Of a stretch of 64,000 nucleotides of DNA, positions 1 through 9,028 are shown piece by piece. Each line of letters opens with the position of its first letter. The stretch's first letter is position 1. The DNA lies in NCBI RefSeq assembly GCF_011067745.1, contig NZ_JAAMPJ010000003.1, positions 124,001 through 188,000 on the forward strand, read 5' to 3'. The position numbers and the translations under genes were made by a program. The notes under the pieces were generated by a model that searched no databases, was not told the origin of the DNA, and was given only the letters and a program-made list of their open reading frames with translations. The DNA comes from Lentzea alba. GTDB taxonomy: Bacteria > Actinomycetota > Actinomycetes > Mycobacteriales > Pseudonocardiaceae.

Positions 1-1
1 G

Positions 2-343
2 CCGCACCTCCGCGCGGTCTGCGAGGCCTGGGTCTCCTACCTCGAACGCGAAGTGCTGCCCGGAGGCTGCTTCTTCACCGCCGCGACCACCGAGTTCGAC
101 GGCCGCAGCGGCCGGGTGCGGGACGCGCTGGCCGGCATGAACGCGTTGTGGCGCAGGGACCTGCGCATCCACATCCGGCGCGCGATCAGCTTCGGCGAGC
201 TGCCGCCGGACACGGACGTCGACCAGCTGATCTACGAGATCGTCGGAATCATGTTGGCGCTCAACCACTTCCTGCAGCTCGAACACGACAGCGCCGCACC
301 CCTGCGCGCCCGCCGGGCGCTGGACCGGCTCTTCACCGTGTGA
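2..343 (+). CDS. TetR/AcrR family regulator, C-terminal part only
   Basis: The gene enters from the left edge, so the N-terminal DNA-binding helix-turn-helix is outside the window. The 113 residues visible look like the helical ligand-binding and dimerisation half of a TetR repressor: the stretch GGCFFTAATTEFDGR followed by an amphipathic helix with HIRRAI is typical of one actinobacterial TetR C-terminal subgroup. Its stop overlaps the 3' end of the convergent hydrolase gene by 11 bases. The ligand and target cannot be inferred because the upstream neighbour is not visible. Confidence 0.75.
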   Translation, partial: PHLRAVCEAWVSYLEREVLPGGCFFTAATTEFDGRSGRVRDALAGMNALWRRDLRIHIRRAISFGELPPDTDVDQLIYEIVGIMLALNHFLQLEHDSAAPLRARRALDRLFTV

Positions 344-1055
344 TGAAGTCGTTGACGATCGCGGCGACTTCGGCCGGCTGCTCGTAGACCATGCCGTGCG
401 ACGCGTCGATCTCGTGGACGCGGACGTGCGGGCAGCGCAGCGGCAGGTCGCGGCGCAGTCCGGCGCGGTGGGCATCCATCAACGGCACCAGTTCCGGTGG
501 CACGGGCAGGTTCCTGGCGGCCAGCACGAGCAGGAACGGGACCTTGACCTCGGCGAAGACCGGCAGGGCGTCCAGGAACTCCGGCGCTTTCCGCAGTGCG
601 TCGGTGATCTCGCGGCTGGGTCGCGTGATCGTCTCCTGCTGAGCGCTGAAGAGGGCGTTGAGCGTCGCGAGACCGGCCTCGACCTGCTCGGGCGCGAGCC
701 CTGCGTAGTTCGCGGGATCCGTTGTGGCGGATCGATGTCCGTCCAGACTCACCGCTTTGGGGCAGTCGGGATGGCGGCGCGCCCACATGCCGGCGAGGAT
801 GCCGCCGAGTGAATGCCCGACGACCACGGGGTTGTCGAGTCCGAAGTGGACGGCTGTGTCCTCCAGGTCGTCCAGTACCGCGTCCCACTCCCACGGCCCG
901 TCGGGCGAATCGCCGTGCCCGCGCAGGTCGACCGCCAGCGCGCGCCCGTTCAGTTGCGGCGCAAGCGTTTCCCACGCCGTCAGGTCTCCGCCCGCGCCGT
1001 GCAGGAGCAGGATCGGCGGCCCGTCGCCGCCGTGGTCGTGTGCCGCCAGCTTCAC
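333..1055 (-). CDS. alpha/beta hydrolase
   Basis: A 240-residue alpha/beta-hydrolase-fold protein without signal peptide. Visible motifs are the oxyanion HGAGGD near the N-terminus, DLRGHGDS, the nucleophile elbow GHSLGG and the late histidine in DASHGMVYE. The GTG start was chosen because it overlaps the TGA of the upstream HTH gene (GTGA), implying translational coupling. The family includes esterases, lactonases and haloperoxidase-like enzymes, and the substrate cannot be read from sequence. It is co-transcribed with a small DNA-binding protein, which may sense the same compound. Confidence 0.85.
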   Translation of the reverse strand: MKLAAHDHGGDGPPILLLHGAGGDLTAWETLAPQLNGRALAVDLRGHGDSPDGPWEWDAVLDDLEDTAVHFGLDNPVVVGHSLGGILAGMWARRHPDCPKAVSLDGHRSATTDPANYAGLAPEQVEAGLATLNALFSAQQETITRPSREITDALRKAPEFLDALPVFAEVKVPFLLVLAARNLPVPPELVPLMDAHRAGLRRDLPLRCPHVRVHEIDASHGMVYEQPAEVAAIVNDFITR

Positions 1056-1516
1056 TGTTCTCTCCTCAGGGCGAGTCGTGCGCGGATGGAGGCGACCGTG
1101 ACGCCGCCCTCCGGGTGGCGGAGCAGTTTGTTGCGGCTGACCAGGTCGTGAACGCCCTGCCGCGTGATGCCGAGCATCGCGCCCGCCACCCCGAAGGACA
1201 CGCCCTCCTTGCTGGGGTGACCGGCCCGTCTCGCGGTGACGCGGCCGAGCGGCGTCGCCCACCACTCGTCGGGCGGGTCGAAGGCGGTGTCGCCGGGGTA
1301 GAGGACGGAGATCAGGCGGATCACCACCTGCCTGGCCAGTGCGTCGTCCTCGCCTAGGAGCTGGGCCGCCCACATCTCGGCGTCGATCTTGACCTGTTCG
1401 CGCAGCTCGTCGAGGTCGGCCTGGGGCAGGAGGATTTCGAGGGGGTCGAGCAGCCGGATCCGGACGAGCCGGGTCAGGTCGTCGCGCAGGTCCACGTGCT
1501 CCGAGGTGGTCGCCAC
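1052..1516 (-). CDS. small HTH DNA-binding protein
   Basis: A 154-residue protein of unknown family. The C-terminal third (GVAGAMLGITRQGVHDLVSR, then a basic tail) reads as a helix-turn-helix of the kind that recognises a short DNA site. The N-terminal 90 residues are acidic and helical. It is the first gene of a two-gene operon with the alpha/beta hydrolase. The GTG start has no Shine-Dalgarno site but lies 7 bases after a TATCCT -10 element, so the mRNA is probably leaderless. A palindrome covering the -35 region suggests autoregulation. The HTH call is by eye. Confidence 0.65.
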   Translation of the reverse strand: MATTSEHVDLRDDLTRLVRIRLLDPLEILLPQADLDELREQVKIDAEMWAAQLLGEDDALARQVVIRLISVLYPGDTAFDPPDEWWATPLGRVTARRAGHPSKEGVSFGVAGAMLGITRQGVHDLVSRNKLLRHPEGGVTVASIRARLALRREQ

Positions 1517-1558
1517 TTGACGGAGGATAGCAAGTACTTGACGGATAGCGTCAAGTAC
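1517..1558 (-). promoter_or_regulatory. leaderless promoter and palindromic operator of the HTH-hydrolase operon
   Basis: Read on the minus strand, TTGACG (-35) and TATCCT (-10) are separated by 19 bases, and the GTG start follows 7 bases after the -10. A perfect 10-base inverted repeat, GTACTTGACG with a 5-base spacer (1534-1558), covers the -35, and ACTTGACGG is repeated at 1515-1523. The arrangement fits a repressor site, most likely for the HTH protein itself. Confidence 0.6.
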
Positions 1559-1681
1559 CGATGGAGTGGCCTGATTCGTCGACTGACTCGGGAATGATCT
1601 AGGATCGTGCCGGGCGCCCGACGGGGTGCCGGGCGCATTGTCCTGTCAATTTCTCCGTGGCCGGAGCGTTGGCGGCGTGCG

Positions 1682-1701
1682 CCCTGTTCAATTCAACAGG
1701 G
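1682..1701. terminator. small stem-loop downstream of the membrane protein gene
   Basis: A 7-base inverted repeat CCCTGTT / AACAGGG with a 6-base loop lies in the gap between the membrane-protein gene and the HTH operon. It could end minus-strand transcripts leaving 1771. It is short and lacks a T-run, so the call is weak. The rest of the 1559-1770 gap shows only a GTGCCGGGCGC direct repeat (1607 and 1626). Confidence 0.3.
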
Positions 1702-1770
1702 AGTTGCACTGTGCGGGGCTTTGGTGGAGAAGGTGGCAGCGGCGGAGCTGACGACAAGTAGTCCTCCCGT

Positions 1771-2703
1771 CTACTTGATGTCCAGTTTCATGCCCACTCG
1801 TGCGCCGGTGCTGACCCCATCGGCCACAAGGCTGATCTCCTCGCGACCGCTCGTGTTCGTGCTCCGTTGAATGGAATGACTTTCGGTCCCGGACTTCAGT
1901 CCCACGCCGTCCCAGTAACCGCTGCAGCCTGGTGGCAAGACGACCGTGTACTCGAGGTGCTCGGGTCCCGGCGAGAACTTCTTGACGAACTCCTCGGGTG
2001 CTCCCTGAACAAAGGGCAGGCACTTCGCGGGAAAGGCGAACTCGGCCACCAGGCTGATCTCGGTGTCGCGCAGCGCGGGCTCGCTCAAGTGCACCATCAC
2101 CTTCAGGCGTCCTCTGCTCAACCAGCAGGTCGTGACGTCGAACCGGGTCCCGCCGCCGTCACCTTCGAGCTCCACGCTCCGGACGTGCACCTCGGTCTTG
2201 CGCCGGTACCTCTCGGGCCACTCCCAGTTCGGACCTTCCCAGAACGTCAGGAAGTCGAGCGCGTCGCAGGTGGGCACGGCGGTGAAGGTGATCTTGTCGC
2301 GAGTGTCGCCGTTGGCCTCGATCGTCACGACCTGCCGCCAGTCGGTGATCCTCCACGTGAAGTTGCAGCGTTCGTGCAGCAAGTCGCAGTACCGGCGCAG
2401 GAGCCGCCGATCCAGCTCGGTGCGGCGCCGCCATTCCAGCTTGTTCGCGACGAGCAACACGAAGAGTCCCAGGACGGCCACGATCACCGCGACGATCGCG
2501 GCGGCGCGCACACCGGCCTGGCCCAGCAGGGCGCTGAGGATTCCGCCGACCGCCAGAATGCCGAGCAATCCTTCGACGATGCCGATGACGCCCGCGTTGA
2601 GCACATAAGACTGCAGGGCTTCCACGGTCGATCCCAGCATTGTGGAAGACCTGATTTTCGACTGCATTCGTCGTGTTCTTCGTATGCTCGCCCCGAACGT
2701 CAT
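1771..2703 (-). CDS. membrane protein of unknown function with two transmembrane helices
   Basis: A 310-residue protein. After a short basic N-terminus there are two hydrophobic segments, residues about 35-60 and 66-88, forming a hairpin. They are followed by a basic stop-transfer stretch (NKLEWRRRTELDRRLLRR) and about 215 residues of soluble, beta-rich sequence ending in a cytosol-like charged tail. No family was recognised. The ATG at 2703 is preferred because GAGG sits 9 bases upstream; internal ATGs at codons 13 and 22 are alternatives. It stands alone, and the gaps on both sides contain no other convincing gene. Confidence 0.6.
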   Translation of the reverse strand: MTFGASIRRTRRMQSKIRSSTMLGSTVEALQSYVLNAGVIGIVEGLLGILAVGGILSALLGQAGVRAAAIVAVIVAVLGLFVLLVANKLEWRRRTELDRRLLRRYCDLLHERCNFTWRITDWRQVVTIEANGDTRDKITFTAVPTCDALDFLTFWEGPNWEWPERYRRKTEVHVRSVELEGDGGGTRFDVTTCWLSRGRLKVMVHLSEPALRDTEISLVAEFAFPAKCLPFVQGAPEEFVKKFSPGPEHLEYTVVLPPGCSGYWDGVGLKSGTESHSIQRSTNTSGREEISLVADGVSTGARVGMKLDIK

Positions 2704-2882
2704 CGGCTACATCCTCGTGGCCCCCTCGGCGGGTGCACCCGCTGCTGATTCGCACGATACTTCCGGGGCGAGGACCTACGATCAGGTTCACACCAACGGG
2801 CAGGGTGGGGCTGCTCCGGATCAGTGATGCTGTCCCTGCTCAACCAATTTCGCGTTAGAATCTCTGCTTCGTTGTCGAGGTA

Positions 2883-4505
2883 TCAGGCCGCCCACATCTG
2901 CACGGGCGCGATGTAGTTCCACGTGTAGAGCTGGTTCGCCCCGTCGTAGCTGCCGTCCGTACCCGCCCCGTAGGTGTCGTGCACGTAGAACGACCCGTTG
3001 TCGTGGTACCCGATGACGACCGACAGGTGGCCGGCGGTCGAACCCCAGGTGCCGCTCATGATGACGAACTTGCCCTGGTCGAGGAACGCGCGGACCTGGG
3101 CCGGGGTGAAGTTGCCCTGCTGGACGGCGGCGCCGTTGCGGGCCAGGAAGTCGCGCTCGGAGTCCCACGAGGCGCAGGGGCGGGCCGGGTTGCCGCCGCA
3201 GTAGTAGCCGGTGATCCAGCCGTGGGCGCCCTTCCAGCTGCCGGTGCGCGACCAGTCGTTCATGGTCCGGTTGAAGGTGGTGCCGCGGTTGGTGAACTCG
3301 TCGGTGATGTAGCGGCCCCACTTCGACCAGTGCGACGACGGCTGCGAGACCTGGACGCCGAACTCGGTGGGCAGCTGGTAGGTGACGAGGTCGATCACCG
3401 CGCTGGTCGGGCCGCAGGAGGAGTTGCCGTTGAACTCGTTGCGGGTGTCCCACAACTGGTGGATGTACTCGGCGCGGTTCAGCCGGCCCATCGTGGTGAC
3501 CTCACCGTCCAGCGAAGCCGCCGACAAGCCCGCGGCTTTCACGTAGCCCTTGGCCGGGCTGCCGATGACGGCCACACCACCGTCGATCCCGGTGAGCGCG
3601 TAGTTGAACGACAGCCCCTCGACGACGCGCGAAGCGACACCCGAAGCCCGGTCCTGCACGTAGACGCCGTTGAACCCGGCGAACTGGCCGGGCCCGAGAG
3701 TCTTGTCCGACACGCAACCCATGACCTCGTACGCGACCCGAGAACCATCGGCACTCCAGACCGCGCTGCGGTAGTGGTGGCGGGTCTCGCCGATCAGCGA
3801 CCGGACGGCACCGTCCTCGGAGACCAGGCCCAGCCACTGCGGGTCGGCGCCGCCGCAGCGGTAGATCTCGTTGTGCTTGATGAAGCTGACGTGCCGCTCT
3901 CCACGCACGTCCACGAGCTTGAAGTCGCGGTACAGCGCGGAGGAATCGGACGTGACCAACGGCTTGGCGGCGCCGGACTTCAGGTCGAAGCGCACCAGCG
4001 AACCCACGTACGTGCTGTCGTCGGCCGCGTCCGGGTGCTCGACGGCCAGCAGTCCGGTGCCGTCGGAGGTGAAGCCGAGCAGCTGGGGCGCGCGCCCCTT
4101 GAGCTTGCCCGCGGAGACCCCGTCCACCACCACGTTCTCGCCGTCGGCGTAGGCCAGCCGAGAACCGTGGAACACAGCCGACGTGATCGCGCCGCGCGCG
4201 ACGAGACGCGACTTGCCGTAGCGGTCGACGGTCTGGAGAACGGAACCGGACGTGCCGTCGAAGTCGGAGATCACGGCAGCCAGCGCGCCATCGGCGGAAG
4301 ACGTGGAACGGACCGTGTAGGCGGGATCGCTGACCTTGACAGTGGCTCTCTTGACGCCACCGACGACCACGTCGTAGCCGTGACTCGAACGAACGGTGTG
4401 GGACTGGGACGGGCTCTCGGAGTAGGGCTCGACAGCCTGGGCGGGGGACACGGCCGCGGCCAAAGCGCCGAGCGCCACCACCAGAGCCAGTGAGGTTTTC
4501 GTCAT
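2883..4505 (-). CDS. secreted C39-like cysteine peptidase with propeller-like N-terminal region
   Basis: A 540-residue exported protein. Residues 1-24 form a signal peptide (hydrophobic core, AQA cleavage site). Residues 40-330 contain WD40-like repeats such as SAVWSADGSRVAYE, consistent with a beta-propeller. The C-terminal domain (about 345-540) matches the C39-like peptidase fold, with the nucleophile in NSSCGPTSA (Cys364), His493 in AGHLSVVIGY and Asp510 in FYVHDTYG. Extra cysteines in the peptidase domain (431-444) may form a disulphide. It probably cleaves proteins or peptides outside the cell. Transcribed divergently from the SARP gene with only 63 bases between. Confidence 0.8.
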   Translation of the reverse strand: MTKTSLALVVALGALAAAVSPAQAVEPYSESPSQSHTVRSSHGYDVVVGGVKRATVKVSDPAYTVRSTSSADGALAAVISDFDGTSGSVLQTVDRYGKSRLVARGAITSAVFHGSRLAYADGENVVVDGVSAGKLKGRAPQLLGFTSDGTGLLAVEHPDAADDSTYVGSLVRFDLKSGAAKPLVTSDSSALYRDFKLVDVRGERHVSFIKHNEIYRCGGADPQWLGLVSEDGAVRSLIGETRHHYRSAVWSADGSRVAYEVMGCVSDKTLGPGQFAGFNGVYVQDRASGVASRVVEGLSFNYALTGIDGGVAVIGSPAKGYVKAAGLSAASLDGEVTTMGRLNRAEYIHQLWDTRNEFNGNSSCGPTSAVIDLVTYQLPTEFGVQVSQPSSHWSKWGRYITDEFTNRGTTFNRTMNDWSRTGSWKGAHGWITGYYCGGNPARPCASWDSERDFLARNGAAVQQGNFTPAQVRAFLDQGKFVIMSGTWGSTAGHLSVVIGYHDNGSFYVHDTYGAGTDGSYDGANQLYTWNYIAPVQMWAA

Positions 4506-4568
4506 GGGTCAAACGTCAGGGCGCTTGGCATGTGTTCGGTATGCGTCCGGTAGTTACGATCAGGAGTT

Positions 4569-7118
4569 GTGGAGTTCCGGGTGCTCGGGCCGGTGGAGTG
4601 TTACGCCGATGACGGCGTGCGCCTGAGCCTTGGGCCGCCCAAGCAACGGGCGGTGCTCGCGCTGCTGCTCGCACAGCCGGGGCGGGTGTTGTCGGTCGAC
4701 CGGCTGATCAGCGTGCTCTGGGACGACGCCCCGCCCAAGACGGCGCTCAAGAACCTGCAGGTCTACGTCTACCAGCTGCGCAAGATCGTCGGATCGCGGC
4801 TGCTGTCGCGCCCGCCCGGCTACCTGATGTCGATCGATCCGGCCGAGCTGGATCTCACCCGGTTCACCGAGCTGCTCGACGTCGCCCGCAGGGAACGCAC
4901 GCCGCAGCGCTACCGGGAGGCGCTCGCGTTGTGGCGCGGGCCCGCGCTGGCCGACCTCGCCGCGTCCGGGCTCCTGCGCGGGGTCATCGCCCAGGTCGAG
5001 GAGCTGCGGCTGGTCGCACGGGTCGAGTGCGCCGAGGCCGAGCTGGACCTCGGGCGGCACGTCGAGATCGTCGCGGACCTCAACGAGTGGGTGCGCGAGC
5101 ACCCGTTGAACGAACGCCTGCGCGAGCAGCAGATGGTCGCACTGCACCGCGCGGGGCGGCCGGCCGAGGCGCTGGCGGCCTATCAGGAGTGCCGCCGGGT
5201 GCTTCAGGACGAGCTCGGCGTCGAGCCGGGGGAGTCGCTGCGCCGACTGCAGGCGGAGATCCTGCGGGCGAAACCCGTTGGCGCGTCGGCGATCCGTCAG
5301 CTGCCGCCGGACGTGGTCACCTTCGCCGGACGCGGCCGCGAGCTGAACCTGATCAAGGCGCGGACCCGCCGCCAGGACCGGGTCGCGGTGTGCGTGATCA
5401 CCGGGCAGGCGGGCATCGGCAAGTCCGCGCTCGCGGTCCGGGCGGCGCACGAGATCGCGGCGAGCTTCCCGGACGGCCAGCTCTACGCCGACCTGTCCGA
5501 CGGCGCGTCGGACCGGATCCTCAGCCAGTTCCTGCGGGCGCTCGGCGAACGGCCGGGGGACGAGGAAGCCCTGCGCTACCGGTCGCTCACGGCCTCGCGC
5601 AGGCTGCTCGTGGTGCTGGACAACGTTGCCACCGCGGCTCAGGTCAGACGTCTGCTGCCGACCGGGCCGGGCTCGGCCGTGCTGATCACGTCACGTCGTC
5701 CGCTCACCTCGCTGGACGGCGCCTCGTACGTCAAGCTCGGCGCTCTGCCACTGGAGGACGCCTTCCAGCTGCTGGAAGCCGTCGCCGGGAAGGTCGACGA
5801 CGGCGCCGAACTCGTGCGCTGGTGCGGTGGACTGCCTCTCGCGCTGAGGATCGCGGGCGCGCGGCTCGCCGCCCGTCCACAGTGGACCGCGCCGCTGCTG
5901 GCAGCGCGGCTGGCGGACGAGACACGGCGGCTCGACGAACTGAGGCTCGGTGACGTCGCGGTCCGGTCGGCCTTCGAGGTCAGCTACGCCGAGCTGGGTT
6001 CTCCCGCCGTGGCAAGGGTGTTCCGGCTGCTCGGGCTGCTGGACGGGCCGGACTTCGCGGTCGCGGCGGCACGGGCGCTGACCGACGTGCCGGACGTCGA
6101 CGAGCTGCTCGCCGAACTGGCCGACGTGCACCTCGTCGAGGAACCGGTGCCCGGCCGCTTCGCCCTGCACGACCTGCTGCGGCTGTTCGCGCGGGAACGC
6201 TGCCGCGGCACCGAGTCGTCCGAGGAACGGTCGCTGGCACTGGAACGCCTGCACAAGCACTACCTGGAAGCCCTGGCGGACAACCCGACCGATCTGTGGC
6301 TCGCCGAGGAGCGCGACAACCTGATCGCCGCCGCACAGCAGGCCTCGCCGGCTGACACGGTCGCGTTCGCCGCCGGTCTGTCCTGGTACTTCCGCCGCCG
6401 TTCGGAGGTGGCGGACTGGGCCGCCCTGAACACGCTGGCCCTGGAGGCCGCTCGCTCGCTGGGTGACGTCCGCGCGGAAGCGCTGGCGTTGAAGGAACTC
6501 GGTGCCGCCTGCGAGCGCGGGTTCAAGTTCGCCGAGGCCCAGCAGCACTGGACGGCCGCGCTCGGTCTGGCCCGTGAGCTGCACGACCGCCGGCTCGAAG
6601 CCGTGACGCTCAACAACCTCGGCATCGTGCACTGGCGCCGCCGCGATCTGCCCGCGGCGGTGACCTCGCTGGAGGCGTCGCTGACGTTGCGCGAGGAGCT
6701 GGACGACTCGCAGGGCGCGGCTTACGTGCGCACGAACCTGGGTCTTGTGCACGCGGCGCTCGGCGATCTGCCGGCCGCGCTGGTCTGCTACGAGGACACC
6801 CTGACGACGTTCCGCGCGTGCGGTGACCGTTCCGGCGAGCTGCACGCGTTGGCGAACATGGCCGACGCGCACCGCCAGCTCGGGTCGCTGGACCAGGCGC
6901 TGGAACTGGCCGAGGAAGCGCTGCGGCTGGCGCGGTCGGTGGGAGACCGGCAGATCGAGGCGGGTGTGCTGCTCGACCGCGGCATCGTGCACGAGCTGGC
7001 GGGCCGGGCGGAGCGGGCGAGGGAGTCCTACGGAGAGGCCGTCGAGTTGTCGCGCCGGATCGGGTTCCGCTGGGGCGAGTCGGAGGCCGCACGCAGATTG
7101 GCGGGGTTGGACGGATGA
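4569..7118 (+). CDS. SARP-family transcriptional regulator (BTAD, NB-ARC, TPR)
   Basis: An 849-residue AfsR/DnrI-type activator. Residues 1-95 are the winged-helix OmpR-like DNA-binding domain, 96-235 the bacterial transcriptional activation domain, about 255-500 an NB-ARC ATPase with P-loop GQAGIGKS at 279-286 and GGLPLAL, and about 560-849 TPR repeats. Such proteins usually activate secondary-metabolite or developmental genes. The GTG start follows TACGAT by 8 bases, so a leaderless mRNA is likely. The stop overlaps the next gene's start (ATGA), coupling it to the methyltransferase, which is the obvious candidate member of its pathway. Confidence 0.9.
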   Translation: MEFRVLGPVECYADDGVRLSLGPPKQRAVLALLLAQPGRVLSVDRLISVLWDDAPPKTALKNLQVYVYQLRKIVGSRLLSRPPGYLMSIDPAELDLTRFTELLDVARRERTPQRYREALALWRGPALADLAASGLLRGVIAQVEELRLVARVECAEAELDLGRHVEIVADLNEWVREHPLNERLREQQMVALHRAGRPAEALAAYQECRRVLQDELGVEPGESLRRLQAEILRAKPVGASAIRQLPPDVVTFAGRGRELNLIKARTRRQDRVAVCVITGQAGIGKSALAVRAAHEIAASFPDGQLYADLSDGASDRILSQFLRALGERPGDEEALRYRSLTASRRLLVVLDNVATAAQVRRLLPTGPGSAVLITSRRPLTSLDGASYVKLGALPLEDAFQLLEAVAGKVDDGAELVRWCGGLPLALRIAGARLAARPQWTAPLLAARLADETRRLDELRLGDVAVRSAFEVSYAELGSPAVARVFRLLGLLDGPDFAVAAARALTDVPDVDELLAELADVHLVEEPVPGRFALHDLLRLFARERCRGTESSEERSLALERLHKHYLEALADNPTDLWLAEERDNLIAAAQQASPADTVAFAAGLSWYFRRRSEVADWAALNTLALEAARSLGDVRAEALALKELGAACERGFKFAEAQQHWTAALGLARELHDRRLEAVTLNNLGIVHWRRRDLPAAVTSLEASLTLREELDDSQGAAYVRTNLGLVHAALGDLPAALVCYEDTLTTFRACGDRSGELHALANMADAHRQLGSLDQALELAEEALRLARSVGDRQIEAGVLLDRGIVHELAGRAERARESYGEAVELSRRIGFRWGESEAARRLAGLDG

Positions 7119-8095
7119 ATCCGGGCCTGGTGATCGAACTGACGACCGGCTACTGGCGGTTCAAGGTGATGGCCGCGGCCGTCGACATAGGACTGTTCGC
7201 CGCCGTCGATCGCCATGACGAAGCCACTTCCGCCGAGCTGGCCGCGGATCTCGGCCTGCAACCACGTCCGTTGCGGCTGCTGCTGAGCAGCTGCACCGCG
7301 CTCGGGTTCCTCACCAAGGAAGGTGACCGCTACCGGAACAGCCCGGTCGCGGCGGAGTATCTGGTGCCCGGCAAGGGACAGTACTTCGGCGGGTTCGTGC
7401 GGTACAACGACATGGTCGGCTATCCGGCCTGGGGCAAGCTGCAGGAGGCGTTGCGCACCAACGCTCCCACGACCTCGCACGCCTCGTTCATGACCTCCGA
7501 CCCGGTGGTGCTGGACAACTTCTGGGACGCGCTGTTCGCGATCTCGTCGTTCACCGCGATGGCGCTCGCCGACGCGTACGACTTCGGTCGCCACCGGAAC
7601 CTGCTCGACCTCGGCGGCGGGATGGGCTCGTTCCCGGCCGTGCTCTGCGAGCGCTACCCGGACCTGCGCGCGACCGTCTACGACCTTCCGCACGTCGTGG
7701 AGAAGGCCAAGGCCACGGAGCGGATCTCCTTGCACAGCGGCGACTTCCTCGCCGATCCGGAGTTGCCGGCCGGGCACGACGTGATCCTGCTCAGCATGAT
7801 CCTGCACGACTGGGACGAGCAGACCTCGCGCCTGATCCTGGAGAAGTGTCACGCCGCACTGCCTTCCGGCGGCGCGGTCATCATCTGCGAGCTGGTGCTG
7901 GACGACGACGAGACCGGCCCGGAGATCGCCGCCCTGATGGGCGTCAACATGCTGGTGGAGACCGCCGGCGGGCAGAACTGGACCGGCGCGGAGTACCGGG
8001 AGTGGCTCACCGGCGCGGGTTTCCGGGACATTGCCACGATTCCACTGCTCTCGGCCGGGGCGAACGCCGCGATCGTCGCCTGCAAACGAGGATGA
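7115..8095 (+). CDS. SAM-dependent O-methyltransferase (plant-type OMT family)
   Basis: A 326-residue class I methyltransferase of the family acting on polyketide and phenolic hydroxyls. The N-terminal 90 residues form the dimerisation winged helix (IGLFAAVD, ELAADLGLQP, LRLLLSSCTALGFL). The SAM-binding motif LLDLGGGMG is at 163-171, followed by an acidic residue in VYDLPHV. His231 in MILHDWDE corresponds to the usual catalytic base. It is translationally coupled to the SARP gene (4-base overlap). No other biosynthetic gene adjoins it, so its substrate may come from a cluster elsewhere. Confidence 0.88.
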   Translation: MNPGLVIELTTGYWRFKVMAAAVDIGLFAAVDRHDEATSAELAADLGLQPRPLRLLLSSCTALGFLTKEGDRYRNSPVAAEYLVPGKGQYFGGFVRYNDMVGYPAWGKLQEALRTNAPTTSHASFMTSDPVVLDNFWDALFAISSFTAMALADAYDFGRHRNLLDLGGGMGSFPAVLCERYPDLRATVYDLPHVVEKAKATERISLHSGDFLADPELPAGHDVILLSMILHDWDEQTSRLILEKCHAALPSGGAVIICELVLDDDETGPEIAALMGVNMLVETAGGQNWTGAEYREWLTGAGFRDIATIPLLSAGANAAIVACKRG

Positions 8096-8119
8096 GCCGA
8101 ACGGGCTAATCTCGATCTC

Positions 8120-9028
8120 GTGGAACTGCTGCACCTCCGGTACTTCGTGGCGGTCGCCGAGGAGCTCAACTTCTCGGCGGCCGCGCGGAAACTGCACATG
8201 GCCGCCTCGCCGCTGAGCCAGCGGATCAAGGACCTGGAGCACGAGCTCGGCCGGAGACTGTTCGACCGCAGCACCCACCACGTGGCGCTGACGCCGGCGG
8301 GCACGGCGTTGCTGCCGATCGCGAGGGACGTGCTGGAGCAGGTCGGGTCGATCAGGTGGCGGCTCGACCAGGCCACCGCACCCGCGCGGGCCACGGTGTT
8401 CATCGGCATGCCGGCCGGCATCCACCCGGTGCTGCGCGAGCGGGTCAACGTCCTGGCCGAGCGCGTCGAGGCGCGGTTCGAGATCAAGCGGTGGCCGGGC
8501 ACGACCGCGGATCTCGTCGCGGCGGTGAAGGACGGGAAGCTCGCGCTCAGCTTGGCGCGTCTGCCCGTGCAGGAGGCCTCTCTTGAGACGTTGCACGTGA
8601 TGACGGAACGCCTCGGCGCTGTCGTGCCGGCCGACCAGTTCCGCGGGCGCGAATCGGTCAAACTGGCTGATCTCGCCGATCTGGCGTATGCGAAGGCGCC
8701 GGAGGAATTGATGCCCGCGTATTTCGAACAGCTCGACCGGCAGTTGTTCGAACTGGGCATCAGAAAGCGCATCCAGCTCAGCAACACCGGTTATCAGGGC
8801 ACCTCGGAGATCGTGTCCAGCGGCCTCGGGTTCTCCGTGTCGATGCTCGACGAGGACAGCGCGATGCGCGGCTACCAGCTGGAGAACATGGCGGTGCTGC
8901 CGTTCGAGGACTTCCGCGCGCAGCTCGACACCGGCCTGCTGTGGCGGCGCGACCGCGGCGAGAACGGTGACCTCGAAGAGATCATCGGGACCGCACGCGA
9001 AGTCTTCGCCGCGCCGATCGTCAAATGA
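8120..9028 (+). CDS. LysR-family transcriptional regulator
   Basis: A 302-residue LysR regulator. The N-terminal winged helix (ELLHLRYFVAVAEELNFSAAARKLHMAAS, split by the turn before PLSQRIKDLE) is canonical, and residues 90-295 are the periplasmic-binding-protein-like effector domain. The GTG start comes 7 bases after TAATCT (8107-8112) with no Shine-Dalgarno site. It follows the methyltransferase by 24 bases but has its own promoter-like element. It sits upstream of the CoA operon, which it may control, although LysR genes are more often divergent from their targets. Confidence 0.9.
   Translation: MELLHLRYFVAVAEELNFSAAARKLHMAASPLSQRIKDLEHELGRRLFDRSTHHVALTPAGTALLPIARDVLEQVGSIRWRLDQATAPARATVFIGMPAGIHPVLRERVNVLAERVEARFEIKRWPGTTADLVAAVKDGKLALSLARLPVQEASLETLHVMTERLGAVVPADQFRGRESVKLADLADLAYAKAPEELMPAYFEQLDRQLFELGIRKRIQLSNTGYQGTSEIVSSGLGFSVSMLDEDSAMRGYQLENMAVLPFEDFRAQLDTGLLWRRDRGENGDLEEIIGTAREVFAAPIVK

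Noticed and set aside
2979-4493. A 504-codon open frame on the + strand opposite the C39-like peptidase
   Set aside because: Composition is Arg/Val/Asp-rich without domain; the - strand carries a signal peptide and catalytic motif.
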